Origin: Streptomyces syringium
Lineage (GTDB): Bacteria; Actinomycetota; Actinomycetes; Streptomycetales; Streptomycetaceae
Assembly (NCBI RefSeq): GCF_017876625.1
Contig: NZ_JAGIOH010000001.1
Span: 5,787,501 to 5,851,500 of the forward strand
Direction of reading: 5' to 3'
Length of the DNA stretch: 64,000 nt
The notes beneath the pieces are model-generated. The model was not told where the DNA came from. It was given only the letters and a program-made list of their open reading frames with translations, and searched no databases. The position numbers and the translations under genes are program-made. Of the stretch, positions 42,692 to 51,545 are shown piece after piece; within the stretch, counting starts at the first letter, position 1; every line of letters begins with the position of its first letter.

Positions 42692-45600
42692 TCACTTTGT
42701 CGGCACCCCCAGCAGCTCCACCTCGGCCAGCCTGACCTCGCCGTTCGCGCTCTCCAGGCGGTAGTGGCCGTACCGGCCGGGAGCCCGGACGGAGAAGACC
42801 CGGGTCTGCCGGTCCCAGGCGAAGGACTCGCCCGCGCGCCGGTCGACCGTGCTCCATTCCGCACCGTCCACCGACCCCTTGAGCACCCAGCCGTCCGGCG
42901 CCTTCGCCCGGTCGGCCGAGGTCAGCGTGTAGGAGGTCACCCGGGACCCGGCGGGCACCCGCAGGGAGGCGGTGGTGAAGGACTTGTCCGTGGCGGAGGT
43001 GTCGTCCGTCAGCGCCGAACCGTTCGACGTGATCAGATCGGCCGGGGGAGTGGGCACCCGGTCGTCGCGGCTGATGGAGGCCGGGCCCGCGCCCTTGCCG
43101 CTGCCCCATGGGGAGGGCTTCGGCCCCATCGTGAACTCCAGCGTCGCCCCGTCCGCGAGCACGGAGTGCGGGATCGCGGTGGAGTTCCATGCCTTGCCGT
43201 CGACCCGCAGGCCCTGGACGTAGACATCGCGGGCACTGTTGCCCGGGGCCTTCACCACCAGGTCGCGGCCGTTCTCCAGATGGACCGTGGCCTTGGTGAA
43301 GAGCGGTGAGCCGACCGCGTACTCCCCGGCGCCCATCACCAGAGGGTAGAAGCCGAGCGCGCTGAAGACGTACCAGGCCGACATCTCGCCGTTGTCCTCG
43401 TCGCCCGGGTAGCCCTGGCCGATCTCGCTGCCGAGATAGAGCCGGGACAGGGCCTCGCGGACCTTGGCCTGTGCCTTCCACGGCTGCCCCGCCGCGTCGT
43501 AGGTGTAGGCGATGTGGTGCGAGACCTGGTTGCTGTGGCCGTACATGCCCATGCGGACGTCCCGGGCCTCGGTCATCTCGTGGATGACGCCGCCGTAGGA
43601 GCCGGCGAACTCCGGCGACCCCGTCTCGGGCGTGGCGAAGTAGGTGTCCAGCTTCTTCGCCAGACCGCGCCGGCCGCCGTAGAGGGCGGCCAGGCCCCTG
43701 GTGTCCTGCGGGGCGGTGAAGGCGAAGTTCCAGCCGTTGGTCTCGGTGTAGTCGTGGCCCCAGACGCGCGGGTCGTAGTCGTCGGGCGACAGCCGCCAGG
43801 CGCCGCTCGCGTCCTTGCCCTGGAAGAAGCCGACGTCGGCGTCGAAGAGCTTCACGTAGTTCTGGGCCCGGCCCAGGAAGTAGGCGGCCTCCTCCTTGTA
43901 GCGGGCCCGGTGGGTCCTGGCATAGAGCGCCTCGCCCATCTTCGCGAGCCCGAAGTCGTTGAGATAGCCCTCCAGCGCCCAGGACACTCCCTCGCGGGTC
44001 TTGGTGCTCGTGTAGCCGAGGAAGACGGAGGTGTTCATGCCCTTGCGGCCGACCCCGGGGTGGGTGGGCGCCACCGTCGCGTTCTTGAGCGCGGCCTCGT
44101 ACGCCGCCTCGGCGTCGAGACCGACGCCCTTGACGTAGGCGTCGGCGAAGGCGACGTCCGAGCTGGTGCCGGTCATCAGGTCGGCGTAGCCGGGGGAGGA
44201 CCAGCGGGAGGTCCAGCCGCCGTCCTTGTACTGCTGGACGAACCCGTCGGCCAGCTTCGCGGCGGTCTTGGGCGTCAGCAGGGAGTAGGCGGGCCAGGTG
44301 GTGCGGTAGGTGTCCCAGAAGCCGTTGTTGACGTACACCTCGCCGTCGACGATCTTCGCGCCGGTGCGGGTCGGGGTGTTCTCGCCGGCCGGCGGGGAGA
44401 AGGGGCTGGCGTAGCGGGGCCGCGGCCGGGCCTTGGTGCCGGTGTTCTCGAAGCCGGAGTTGGGATACAGGTAGAGCCGGTAGAGGTTGGAGTAGAGCGT
44501 GGTGAGCTGGTCGTGGCTCGCGCCCTCGACCTCCACGCGGCCGAGGATCGCCTCCCAGGCGGCGCGGGCGCGGTCGCGGACCCCGGTGAAGGAGGAACCC
44601 GCCGGGATCTCCTGTTCGAGGTTGGCCTTCGCCTGGTCGACGCCGATCAGGGACGTGGCCAGGCGCAGCGTCACAGTCTTGTTCTTGCCCGGCCGGAAGC
44701 GCAGATAGCCGGTGACATCGCCGCCCGCGCCGCCGCGGGGGCGGCCGCTCGCGGTCACGGGCGCGTCGAAGACGCCGTAGACGAAGAGCCGCCCGGCGCC
44801 GGTGGACAGCCCGCTCCTGACGTCGGAGTAGCCGGTGATGACGCCACGGTCGGGATCGAGCGTCAGACCGCCCTGGTTGGTGACGTTGTCAAGGATGACG
44901 CCGGCGTTCTCCCCCGGAAAGGTGAACCGCATCATCGCGGCGTGGTCGCTGGGGGTGATCTCGGTCTTGAGACCGTTGTCGAAGGTGACGCCGTAATAGT
45001 GCGGTCTGGCCGTCTCGTTGGCGTGCCGGAAGGGCAGGGCGCGGGCCGTGCGGGAGGCGTCGGGGATCCCGGCGGCGGTCGAGGGCATCACCTGGAAGGT
45101 CTGCCGGTCACCCATCCACGGGCTCGGCTCGTGGCTGGCGCTGAAGGCCTGGATGGTGGGGCGGTTGTCGGCGTTGTTGGTGGCGGCGTACTGGTAGAGC
45201 CAGGTCATGGAGCCCGCGTTGGTCACCGGGGTCCAGAAATTGAAGCCATGGGGTACGGCGGTGGCCGGAAAAGTGTTGCCCCGCGAGAAATTCGAGCTGG
45301 AATGAGTGCCGCGCGTGGTGACGGCGTAGTCCGCCAGATGGGCCTGTGGTTTCTCGGCCGGTGCGGGCGCGAGCGAGATGTCGTCCACCCAGCCGCGGAA
45401 TTTGGCGGGCCCCACCGGCGAGTCGTACGCGACGAGTACCCGGTCGACGGTCTTGCCCGCGGCGACCGTGCCGATCAGCGCGGTCTTGTTGTTCCACTGG
45501 TTGACGTACAGCGTCTTGGAATCGGCCTGGCCCCGCGGGGTCAGCCGCGCGCCGTGCTGGTCGACGGCGCCGAGATCGCTGAGATAGGTGCCGTCGGTGA

Positions 45601-46558
45601 AGGCGAGGTCGATCGAGACGTGTGTGGCGGGATAGCGGGCATCCGCCTCGGGCATCGAGGGAAAGACCTTGTACGCCAAACGGGTCCTCGGCGTCACCCT
45701 GGTGTGGACGTCGAAGACCTTGTTGTACGAATATCCGCGGCCGGTCGCCTGGTGGGTGCCGCCGTAGCGCAGGGCCTGGGTGCCCGTGAAGCCGACGTTG
45801 GCCTTCGCGGTGGGGGAGCCCGTGGGGCCGCGGTCGGTGTGGCTGCGCATGTCGGAGGCGGGGGGAGTGCCCGGGTCCGCCGTCGCGATCTGCACCTCGG
45901 CCAGTTGGGTGACCGCGTCTCCGCCGTTGCGGGCTATGTCCAGCCGGTAGTGCCGGTAGGAGACGGTGCCGCCGAAGGAGAACTCCCGGGTCTGGTGCCG
46001 CCTTTCGAAGACCTGGCCCTCGCGGACGTCCAGGACGGTCCAGTGCGACGCGTCGTCGGAGCCCTTGAGCGTCCAGTCCCGGGGGTCCCGGCCGGGCGCG
46101 TCATTGGCGGAGGTCAGTGCGTAGCGCACGGCCTTGACCGGTTCGGACAGCGTGAATTCCAGCCAGGCGGCCCTGTCGAAGGTGAGCCATTTGGTGGCGC
46201 TCTCGCCGTCGACGAGATTCTCCTTGACCTCTCCCGCCTCGGCGTTCTCACCGCTGGCCCGGACGCCGGTCACCTTGTCGGTGGCATTGCCGGGGATCCC
46301 GGTGGTGTCGTTGCCGTCGACCCCGGCGGACCTCTTCCGGCCACCCGGGCCCGTCTCGACGGTATTGCGCCAATCGGGCTGCGGTTCGCCCTTCTCGAAG
46401 GAGGAAACGAACGCGTCGTCAGGAGCCTTGCCCCGAACGGCGGAAGCGCTTTCGGCCCACCCTTGGGTGCCCTGAGCGGTCGTCAGCAGTACGGTGGCCA
46501 CGAGGAGGGCGGTGGGACGGGCACAGCTACGCCATCGGTGTCTGAATCTCTGTCGCAT
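42692..46558 (-). CDS. Secreted GH92 alpha-mannosidase with F5/8-type (discoidin) domains
   Basis: The 1288-residue protein has a signal peptide (residues 1-about 35: ALLVATVLLTTAQGTQGWAE). The first discoidin-like carbohydrate-binding domain lies at about 90-225 (WLEFTLSEPVKAVRYALTSA ... SYRHYRLDIA), and a concanavalin-like segment at about 250-400 follows. The GH92 N-domain starts near 440 (VPHGFNFWTPVTNAGSMTWL). The (alpha/alpha)6 catalytic domain is at about 690-1130, with VNNGFWDTYRTTWPAYSLLT, then GYPGDEDNGEMSAWYVFSAL, which contains the acidic residues and the GDEDNGEMSAW signature of the family. A second discoidin-like domain closes the C-terminus. GH92 enzymes are calcium-dependent exo-alpha-mannosidases acting on N-glycans or mannan. 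It is divergent from the ngcEFG transporter, with shared palindromes between them. Confidence 0.9.
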   Translation of the reverse strand: MRQRFRHRWRSCARPTALLVATVLLTTAQGTQGWAESASAVRGKAPDDAFVSSFEKGEPQPDWRNTVETGPGGRKRSAGVDGNDTTGIPGNATDKVTGVRASGENAEAGEVKENLVDGESATKWLTFDRAAWLEFTLSEPVKAVRYALTSANDAPGRDPRDWTLKGSDDASHWTVLDVREGQVFERRHQTREFSFGGTVSYRHYRLDIARNGGDAVTQLAEVQIATADPGTPPASDMRSHTDRGPTGSPTAKANVGFTGTQALRYGGTHQATGRGYSYNKVFDVHTRVTPRTRLAYKVFPSMPEADARYPATHVSIDLAFTDGTYLSDLGAVDQHGARLTPRGQADSKTLYVNQWNNKTALIGTVAAGKTVDRVLVAYDSPVGPAKFRGWVDDISLAPAPAEKPQAHLADYAVTTRGTHSSSNFSRGNTFPATAVPHGFNFWTPVTNAGSMTWLYQYAATNNADNRPTIQAFSASHEPSPWMGDRQTFQVMPSTAAGIPDASRTARALPFRHANETARPHYYGVTFDNGLKTEITPSDHAAMMRFTFPGENAGVILDNVTNQGGLTLDPDRGVITGYSDVRSGLSTGAGRLFVYGVFDAPVTASGRPRGGAGGDVTGYLRFRPGKNKTVTLRLATSLIGVDQAKANLEQEIPAGSSFTGVRDRARAAWEAILGRVEVEGASHDQLTTLYSNLYRLYLYPNSGFENTGTKARPRPRYASPFSPPAGENTPTRTGAKIVDGEVYVNNGFWDTYRTTWPAYSLLTPKTAAKLADGFVQQYKDGGWTSRWSSPGYADLMTGTSSDVAFADAYVKGVGLDAEAAYEAALKNATVAPTHPGVGRKGMNTSVFLGYTSTKTREGVSWALEGYLNDFGLAKMGEALYARTHRARYKEEAAYFLGRAQNYVKLFDADVGFFQGKDASGAWRLSPDDYDPRVWGHDYTETNGWNFAFTAPQDTRGLAALYGGRRGLAKKLDTYFATPETGSPEFAGSYGGVIHEMTEARDVRMGMYGHSNQVSHHIAYTYDAAGQPWKAQAKVREALSRLYLGSEIGQGYPGDEDNGEMSAWYVFSALGFYPLVMGAGEYAVGSPLFTKATVHLENGRDLVVKAPGNSARDVYVQGLRVDGKAWNSTAIPHSVLADGATLEFTMGPKPSPWGSGKGAGPASISRDDRVPTPPADLITSNGSALTDDTSATDKSFTTASLRVPAGSRVTSYTLTSADRAKAPDGWVLKGSVDGAEWSTVDRRAGESFAWDRQTRVFSVRAPGRYGHYRLESANGEVRLAEVELLGVPTK

Positions 46559-46958
46559 CTCATGCCTCTCGACGAAACTGACAACGTTGTCGCTCGAGTC
46601 GCGCAGAGTTAAGTAGGGCGTGAGACACCAGTGGTGTCAAGGGTTTTGGGGTTGGTGTCGGCGTATGTCGGCGAGGTCTCAACTCGGGAAAGACTGGTCG
46701 TCAAAGCTGCTTTCGATCTTGCCCAGTTGATGGGGAGTGGACTATACCTGTCGGCGTCCGAGGCGACGGTACGGCGCCGCGGCGGACCCGGGAGGCAGCG
46801 GCGGGCGACCCAGCCGTGGGAACATCACCGACCCGGACGCACACCCAGCACACACCAAGCTTCAACTGACCCGCGGTGTCGGGCCCTTCGTCGATGGCGA
46901 GTTCGCAAGGGAAAGACCGGTACACCGCCTGAGTCCTGGAGAAGGCGAGGACTTGAGC
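46559..46958. promoter_or_regulatory. Divergent promoter region of GH92 and ngcE with palindromes
   Basis: GACAACGTTGTC (46580-46591) is a perfect 12-base palindrome of LacI-operator type, 22 bases before the GH92 start. GACACCAGTGGTGTC (46624-46638) is a perfect 7+1+7 palindrome. AGTGGACTATACCT (46736-46749) partly resembles DasR boxes (TGGTCTAGACCA core). The distance fits one to three regulators controlling both genes. No small gene is recognised here. Confidence 0.5.
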
Positions 46959-48392
46959 ATGGGATCCACCTCGGAATTCGGCCGACGCGATCTGATCAAA
47001 CGAGCGGCGGCCATCGGTCTGATCGCGGTGCCGTCGATGAGCGTGCTGAGCGCCTGCGCGAGCGGCGGCGACAGTGGCGACTCCAACCAGGTCGACAAGG
47101 GCGAGAAGAGCGCCACCAACCCGCTCGCCATCAATGAGGGCGCGCCGCTCGACGTCGTCATCTTCGACGGCGGCTTCGGCCAGCAGTACGCGAAGGACGC
47201 CGAGGCGGAATACGGCAAGGCCTTCCCCGGCAGCAAGGTGAGCCACTCCGCCACCCAGAAGATCCAGTCCACGCTCCAGCCGCGTTTCAACGGCGGCACC
47301 CCGCCGGACCTCATCGACAATTCCGGCGCCGAGCAGATGGACATGGGCACCCTCGTCGGAAAGAAGCAGCTCACCGACCTGAACGCCCTCCTCGACGCGC
47401 CCTCCGTCGACGACCCCAAGAAGAAGGTGCGCGACACGCTGCGCCCGGGCGTCGTGGAGATGGGCCAGTTCGACGGCCGGGAGACCTGGATCCTCTATTA
47501 CGCCTACACGGTCTACGGCGTCTGGTACTCGAAGACCAATCTGCGCAAGCTCGACGCGCAGTACCCCGAGACCTGGGACGAGATGCTCGCGGTCTGCGAG
47601 AAGGCGAAGAAGAAGGGCATCGCCGGCTGGACGTACGCGGGCAAGCACCCGTACTACCTGCCGTTCAGCCTCTACCCCTTCATCGCCAAGATCGGCGGCA
47701 GGGAGGTCCTCGACAAGATCGACAACCTGGAGCCGAACGCCTGGAAGGACCCGGCCGTCAAGTCCGCCTTCGAGGCGTACTACGAGCTGTACAAGAAGGG
47801 CTACATCCTCAAGGGCACCCCGGGGCTGACCCACATCGAGTCGCAGACCGCCTGGAACGAGGGCAAGGCGCTGTTCCTCCCGAACGGCTCCTGGGTGGAG
47901 AACGAGTCGAAGAAGACCACCCCGAAGGACTTCCAGATGGCCGTCGGGGCCCCCTCCAGCCTCGACAAGAGCGACAAGATGCCCTTCGGGACGATCTGGG
48001 CCTCCGGCGGCGAGCCCTTCATCGTGCCGAAGAACGCGAAGAACCCGCGCGGCGGCATGGAACTGCTCCGCATCATGCTGAGCAAGAAGTCCTCGCAGAA
48101 CTTCATCAAGCAGGTCTCCTCGCTCACCTCCCTCAACGGCGGCACCGAGGGCCTGAGCCTGCCGCCCGGTCTGGCGTCCTCGCAGGAGGCGCTCACGAAG
48201 GCCGGCCAGAACGTCGTCAACCCGCGGATCCAGGACTGGTACGTCGCCCTCCAGAAGGAGAAGATCGGCGTGGCGGCGATCGGCGAGCTGATGGCCGGCC
48301 GGGCCACCCCCGACGAGGCGATCGCCAAGATCCAGCGGTTCGCCGACGACACCGCCAAGGACGCCTCCGTCAAGAAGTACCGGCACAAGTGA
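46959..48392 (+). CDS. ngcE: N-acetylglucosamine/chitooligosaccharide-type ABC transporter lipoprotein
   Basis: From ATG 46959 (GAGG 8 bases upstream) the protein has 477 residues. The N-terminus has a twin-arginine motif (FGRRDLIKRAAAIGLIAVPS) and a lipobox (VLSAC), so it is a Tat-exported lipoprotein. The mature part is a family 1 extracellular solute-binding protein (TWILYYAYTVYGVWYSKTNL, then GIAGWTYAGKHPYYLPFSLY). By order and sequence type it corresponds to NgcE of Streptomyces, which binds GlcNAc and chitooligosaccharides, followed by ngcF and ngcG. The partner ATPase is probably MsiK, encoded elsewhere. Its divergent neighbour is a GH92 mannosidase, so mannosylated glycans are an alternative substrate source in this strain. 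Confidence 0.82.
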   Translation: MGSTSEFGRRDLIKRAAAIGLIAVPSMSVLSACASGGDSGDSNQVDKGEKSATNPLAINEGAPLDVVIFDGGFGQQYAKDAEAEYGKAFPGSKVSHSATQKIQSTLQPRFNGGTPPDLIDNSGAEQMDMGTLVGKKQLTDLNALLDAPSVDDPKKKVRDTLRPGVVEMGQFDGRETWILYYAYTVYGVWYSKTNLRKLDAQYPETWDEMLAVCEKAKKKGIAGWTYAGKHPYYLPFSLYPFIAKIGGREVLDKIDNLEPNAWKDPAVKSAFEAYYELYKKGYILKGTPGLTHIESQTAWNEGKALFLPNGSWVENESKKTTPKDFQMAVGAPSSLDKSDKMPFGTIWASGGEPFIVPKNAKNPRGGMELLRIMLSKKSSQNFIKQVSSLTSLNGGTEGLSLPPGLASSQEALTKAGQNVVNPRIQDWYVALQKEKIGVAAIGELMAGRATPDEAIAKIQRFADDTAKDASVKKYRHK

Positions 48393-48443
48393 GCTCGCGT
48401 CACCAGCGGCGGCACCCGCGGGAAGAGATCGGGGTCGAAAGTC

Positions 48444-49361
48444 ATGCAGCACGGTAAGTACCGCTTCATCGCCGGATTCCTGGCCCTGCCGCTGGCGATC
48501 TACGGTGTCTTCGTCATCTCGCCGTTCGTCCAGGCCATCTACTACTCCTTCACGGACTGGACGGGTCTCAGTCCCGACTTCGAGATGGTCGGCTTCCAGA
48601 ACTACCAGCGGCTCTGGGACGACGAGGTCTTCTGGAAATCGGTGGGGCACAACGTCCTGCTGCTGCTGGTGCTCCCGCTGGTGACGCTCGGGCTCGGGCT
48701 GTTCTTCGCGTTCATGCTCAATGTCGGCGGCCGGCGCCGGAAGAACGCGGCGATCGCCGGAGTCCGCGGCTCGAGCGTCTACAAGGTCGTCTACTTCTTC
48801 CCGCAGGTGCTCTCGATCGCGATCGTCGCACTGTTGTTCCAGTTCGCGTACAACCCCAACAGCGGCGCGCTCAATTCCTTCCTCCAGGCCATCGGCCTGG
48901 ACTCCGTGCAGCCGGACTGGCTCGGCGACCCGCAGCTCGCGCTGTGGTGCGTCATGGCGGTCATGATCTGGTGCAACGTCGGCTTCTACGTCGTCCTGTT
49001 CTCGGCGGGCATGAGCTCCATCCCGAAGGACTTCTACGAGGCGGCGCTGCTGGACGGCGCCAACCGCGTCCAGACGTTCTTCCGGATCACCCTGCCGCTG
49101 CTGTGGGACACGGTCCAGACCGGCTGGGTCTACATGGGCATCATGGCGCTGGACGCCTTCGCGGTCATCCAGATCATGACCGTGGGGCCGGGCGGCCCGG
49201 ACTATTCCACCGAGGTCCTGGCCTACTACCTCTATACGAAGGCCTTCCGCGACGGACAGGCGGGATACGCCACCACGCTCGGCGTGGCGCTGCTCATCGT
49301 CACCATGATCTTCGCGGGCATCGTCATGAAGCTCGGCCGGCGCGAGCGGCTGGAGTACTGA
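48444..49361 (+). CDS. ngcF: Sugar ABC transporter permease, MalF type
   Basis: The 305-residue protein has six membrane helices starting with FIAGFLALPLAIYGVFVISP, FWKSVGHNVLLLLVLPLVTL and VYKVVYFFPQVLSIAIVALL. The coupling loop EAALLDGANRVQTFFRITLP is the EAA motif that contacts the ATPase. It lies 51 bases after ngcE and 67 before ngcG in one operon. No ATP-binding subunit is present, as is usual for MsiK-dependent systems in Streptomyces. Confidence 0.88.
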   Translation: MQHGKYRFIAGFLALPLAIYGVFVISPFVQAIYYSFTDWTGLSPDFEMVGFQNYQRLWDDEVFWKSVGHNVLLLLVLPLVTLGLGLFFAFMLNVGGRRRKNAAIAGVRGSSVYKVVYFFPQVLSIAIVALLFQFAYNPNSGALNSFLQAIGLDSVQPDWLGDPQLALWCVMAVMIWCNVGFYVVLFSAGMSSIPKDFYEAALLDGANRVQTFFRITLPLLWDTVQTGWVYMGIMALDAFAVIQIMTVGPGGPDYSTEVLAYYLYTKAFRDGQAGYATTLGVALLIVTMIFAGIVMKLGRRERLEY

Positions 49362-49428
49362 TGGCCCTCCGGGCGGCCACGCGGCCGCAGCCGACCCCCC
49401 GCCCCACCGCCGAACCGGGAGTAGCACC

Positions 49429-50385
49429 GTGACCGCGCAAGCCGAGCCCTCGGACCTCCCCGACCTCCCGGAGGCCACCACGGCGGACACCGTGCCCGGT
49501 GTGCCGTCGCAGCGCGGCGGGCCGGCCGTCGACTCGCCGGGCGGGCGGCTCGGCAGCGAGGGCAGGGTCCTCAACGTCTTCTCGCACGGCGTGCTGCTCC
49601 TGTGGGGCCTGATGGTCACCCTGCCGCTGCTGTGGGCGGTGATGAGCGCCTTCAAGACCGACAAGGAGATCTTCACCTCGCCGTGGGCACTGCCGACGAG
49701 CCTGCACTTCGACGCCTGGGGCCGCGCCTGGTCCCAGGCGCACATGAGCCAGTACTTCCTCAACTCGGTGATCGTCGTGGCCGGTTCGCTCTTCGGCACG
49801 ATGCTGCTGGGCTCGATGGCGGCCTATGTGCTGGCCCGCTTCGACTTCCCCGGCAACCGCTTCGTCTACTTCCTGTTCGTGGGCGGGATGAGCTTCCCCA
49901 TCATCCTGGCGCTGGTGCCGCTGTTCTTCGTCATGAAGAACATGCAGCTGCTCAACACCTACCCCGGACTGATCCTCGTCTACATCGCCTATTCGCTGCC
50001 GTTCACGATCTTCTTCCTGAGCGGGTTCTTCAAAACGCTGCCCAGTTCGGTGGCCGAGGCGGCGATGATCGACGGGGCCTCGCACACCCGGACCTTCTTC
50101 CAGGTGATGCTGCCCATGGCCAAGCCGGGCCTGATCAGCGTCGGCATCTTCAACTTCCTCGGCCAGTGGAACCAGTACCTGCTGCCCACCGTGCTCAATG
50201 TCGGAGACGAGGACAAGAAGCTCCTCCCCCAGGGGCTGGTCGCCCTCGCCGTCAGCCAGGGCTACAAGGGCGACTGGTCGGGGCTCTTCGCGGGCCTGGT
50301 GATCGCCATGCTCCCGGTCCTCGCCGCCTACATCGTCTTCCAGCGCCAGGTCCAGGCCGGACTGACGGCGGGCGCGCTCAAGTAG
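49429..50385 (+). CDS. ngcG: Sugar ABC transporter permease, MalG type
   Basis: The 318-residue protein from GTG 49429 (GGGAG about 9 bases upstream) has a disordered acidic N-terminus of about 45 residues. Six helices of the MalG type follow (GVLLLWGLMVTLPLLWAVMS; IILALVPLFFVMKNMQLLNT; GLILVYIAYSLPFTIFFLSG). The EAA loop is EAAMIDGASHTRTFFQVMLP. It completes the NgcEFG importer. The next gene is convergent. Confidence 0.88.
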   Translation: MTAQAEPSDLPDLPEATTADTVPGVPSQRGGPAVDSPGGRLGSEGRVLNVFSHGVLLLWGLMVTLPLLWAVMSAFKTDKEIFTSPWALPTSLHFDAWGRAWSQAHMSQYFLNSVIVVAGSLFGTMLLGSMAAYVLARFDFPGNRFVYFLFVGGMSFPIILALVPLFFVMKNMQLLNTYPGLILVYIAYSLPFTIFFLSGFFKTLPSSVAEAAMIDGASHTRTFFQVMLPMAKPGLISVGIFNFLGQWNQYLLPTVLNVGDEDKKLLPQGLVALAVSQGYKGDWSGLFAGLVIAMLPVLAAYIVFQRQVQAGLTAGALK

Positions 50386-50461
50386 TGGTCGGGCCCGCCG
50401 GGCGACGGCGCGGCCGCACGCGCAGGAAGGCGGCCCCCACCGGGCCGCCTCCGGCGTCCGG

Positions 50462-50863
50462 TCAGCACAGCGTGAACCAGACCGCCTTGCCCCGGCCGTG
50501 GGCCGCCGGATAGACGCCCCACGCCGTGGCGCAGGCGTCGATGAGGGTCAGGCCCCGCCCCGACTCGTCGTCGCAGCCGGCGCTGCGCCGGGCGGGCGCC
50601 TCGGGGCTGCTGTCGTGCACATCGACCCGCAGGGTCCGGGAGCGGCAGCTGAGGTCGACGGTCACCGGTGAGTTGGCGTGCACCACGCCGTTGGTGACCA
50701 GCTCCGTCGCCAGCAGGCAGGCGGTGTCGGCGAGGTCGAGCCGCCCGTGCCGTTGCAGTGCGAGCTGGAGCGAGCTGCGGATGAGACTGATCATCCAGGG
50801 CTGCGCCGGGATCCGGAGTGTGTACCACCAGTCGGCGGTGGCCAGTTGGGGGTCCTCGCACAT
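50462..50863 (-). CDS. Anti-sigma-factor-type ATP-binding protein (HATPase_c, RsbW-like)
   Basis: The 133-residue protein from ATG 50863, with GGAG 8 bases upstream, has the GHKL fold. DTACLLATELVTNGVVHANS is the N box (ELVTNxxxHA), VDVHDSSPEAPARRS is the G1 region, and ESGRGLTLIDACATAWGVYP is the G2 region. Proteins of this kind (RsbW/SpoIIAB-like kinases) are very numerous in Streptomyces and often sit beside XRE/DUF397 pairs. Here a decayed XRE gene lies just upstream in the opposite direction. Target unknown. Confidence 0.85.
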   Translation of the reverse strand: MCEDPQLATADWWYTLRIPAQPWMISLIRSSLQLALQRHGRLDLADTACLLATELVTNGVVHANSPVTVDLSCRSRTLRVDVHDSSPEAPARRSAGCDDESGRGLTLIDACATAWGVYPAAHGRGKAVWFTLC

Positions 50864-50936
50864 GTGCTGGGCTCCGTTCGTTCTATGGCTTGGACGGTGG
50901 CTGCGCGTGCATCGAATCGGTTGGCGTGCGTCGCCA

Positions 50937-51140
50937 ATGCCGCAGAAGGCCCCAACTATCCGACAGTTGAACCCCGTCGCGGAGCTGCGCGAAGCCGGGG
51001 GAGCGGAGGTTATGTCGGGCGAACATGCCGCAGAAGCGCTTGAGTGCGGACAAGCCAAGATCAGTCGGATTGGACCCCGAGGGAACCGGATTCGCCCATT
51101 CGGGCTACCCGGGCTACGCAAAGCGTATGGGGTGACTATC
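50937..51140 (+). pseudogene. Relic of an XRE (Scr1-type) regulator
   Basis: The frame from ATG 50937 reads NPVAELREAGGAEVMSGEHA, then AEALECGQAKISRIGPRGNR, then IRPFGLPGLRKAYGVTI. It is the N-terminal HTH of the streptomycete XRE regulators that normally read LRRLREEAGL(T/S)GEQAAEAL, then QSKISRIETGR. Small indels and substitutions have damaged the motif, and the ligand-binding part is missing. The remaining about 400 bases up to the ROK gene (51141-51545) show no gene. Confidence 0.55.
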
Positions 51141-51545
51141 GGGAGGTCGGCGGGGTGCCGGTCGCTCCGGCCGGGCGGGGTCTGCTTCCGGCGCCGAGCC
51201 GTGGCGGTGACCCGGGCGCCACTGCGGCGTCCTCCGTGACGGGCTTCACACCATCGCTTCGGGTGATCGAAGACGGGGTCCGGAGCGCGGGCACCGCGCG
51301 GCGGGGGCGGCCCGGACGGCCTGCCATGGGCCCGGCGGGCCGGGCCCTCGCGGCCCTGCGGCCGCCTGTGGATCCGTACGATGTGGGCTCGATGTGGGCT
51401 CAAGTGGAGTCAAGGCCTTGACGGGATCTCACCCAGGCGGCTCAGCTTAGAGTTCACATGTTGTACGAAGAGCCGGACTCCACTGCTGTGGTCCGGCCGA
51501 GGGCGCGGCGGTCGTGCCGGGCCCGCGAGGCGGGAGTGAATGGGC

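Noticed and set aside
43514..46612. A 1032-codon frame antisense to GH92.
   Set aside because: Same codon-bias artefact; the sense strand encodes a complete GH92 enzyme with signal peptide.
46736..46749. A firm DasR operator call upstream of ngcE.
   Set aside because: Only about half of the DasR core matches, so it is kept as a weak resemblance.
46701..49799. A 1032-codon frame antisense to ngcEFG.
   Set aside because: It covers three sense genes and their gaps and is a composition artefact.
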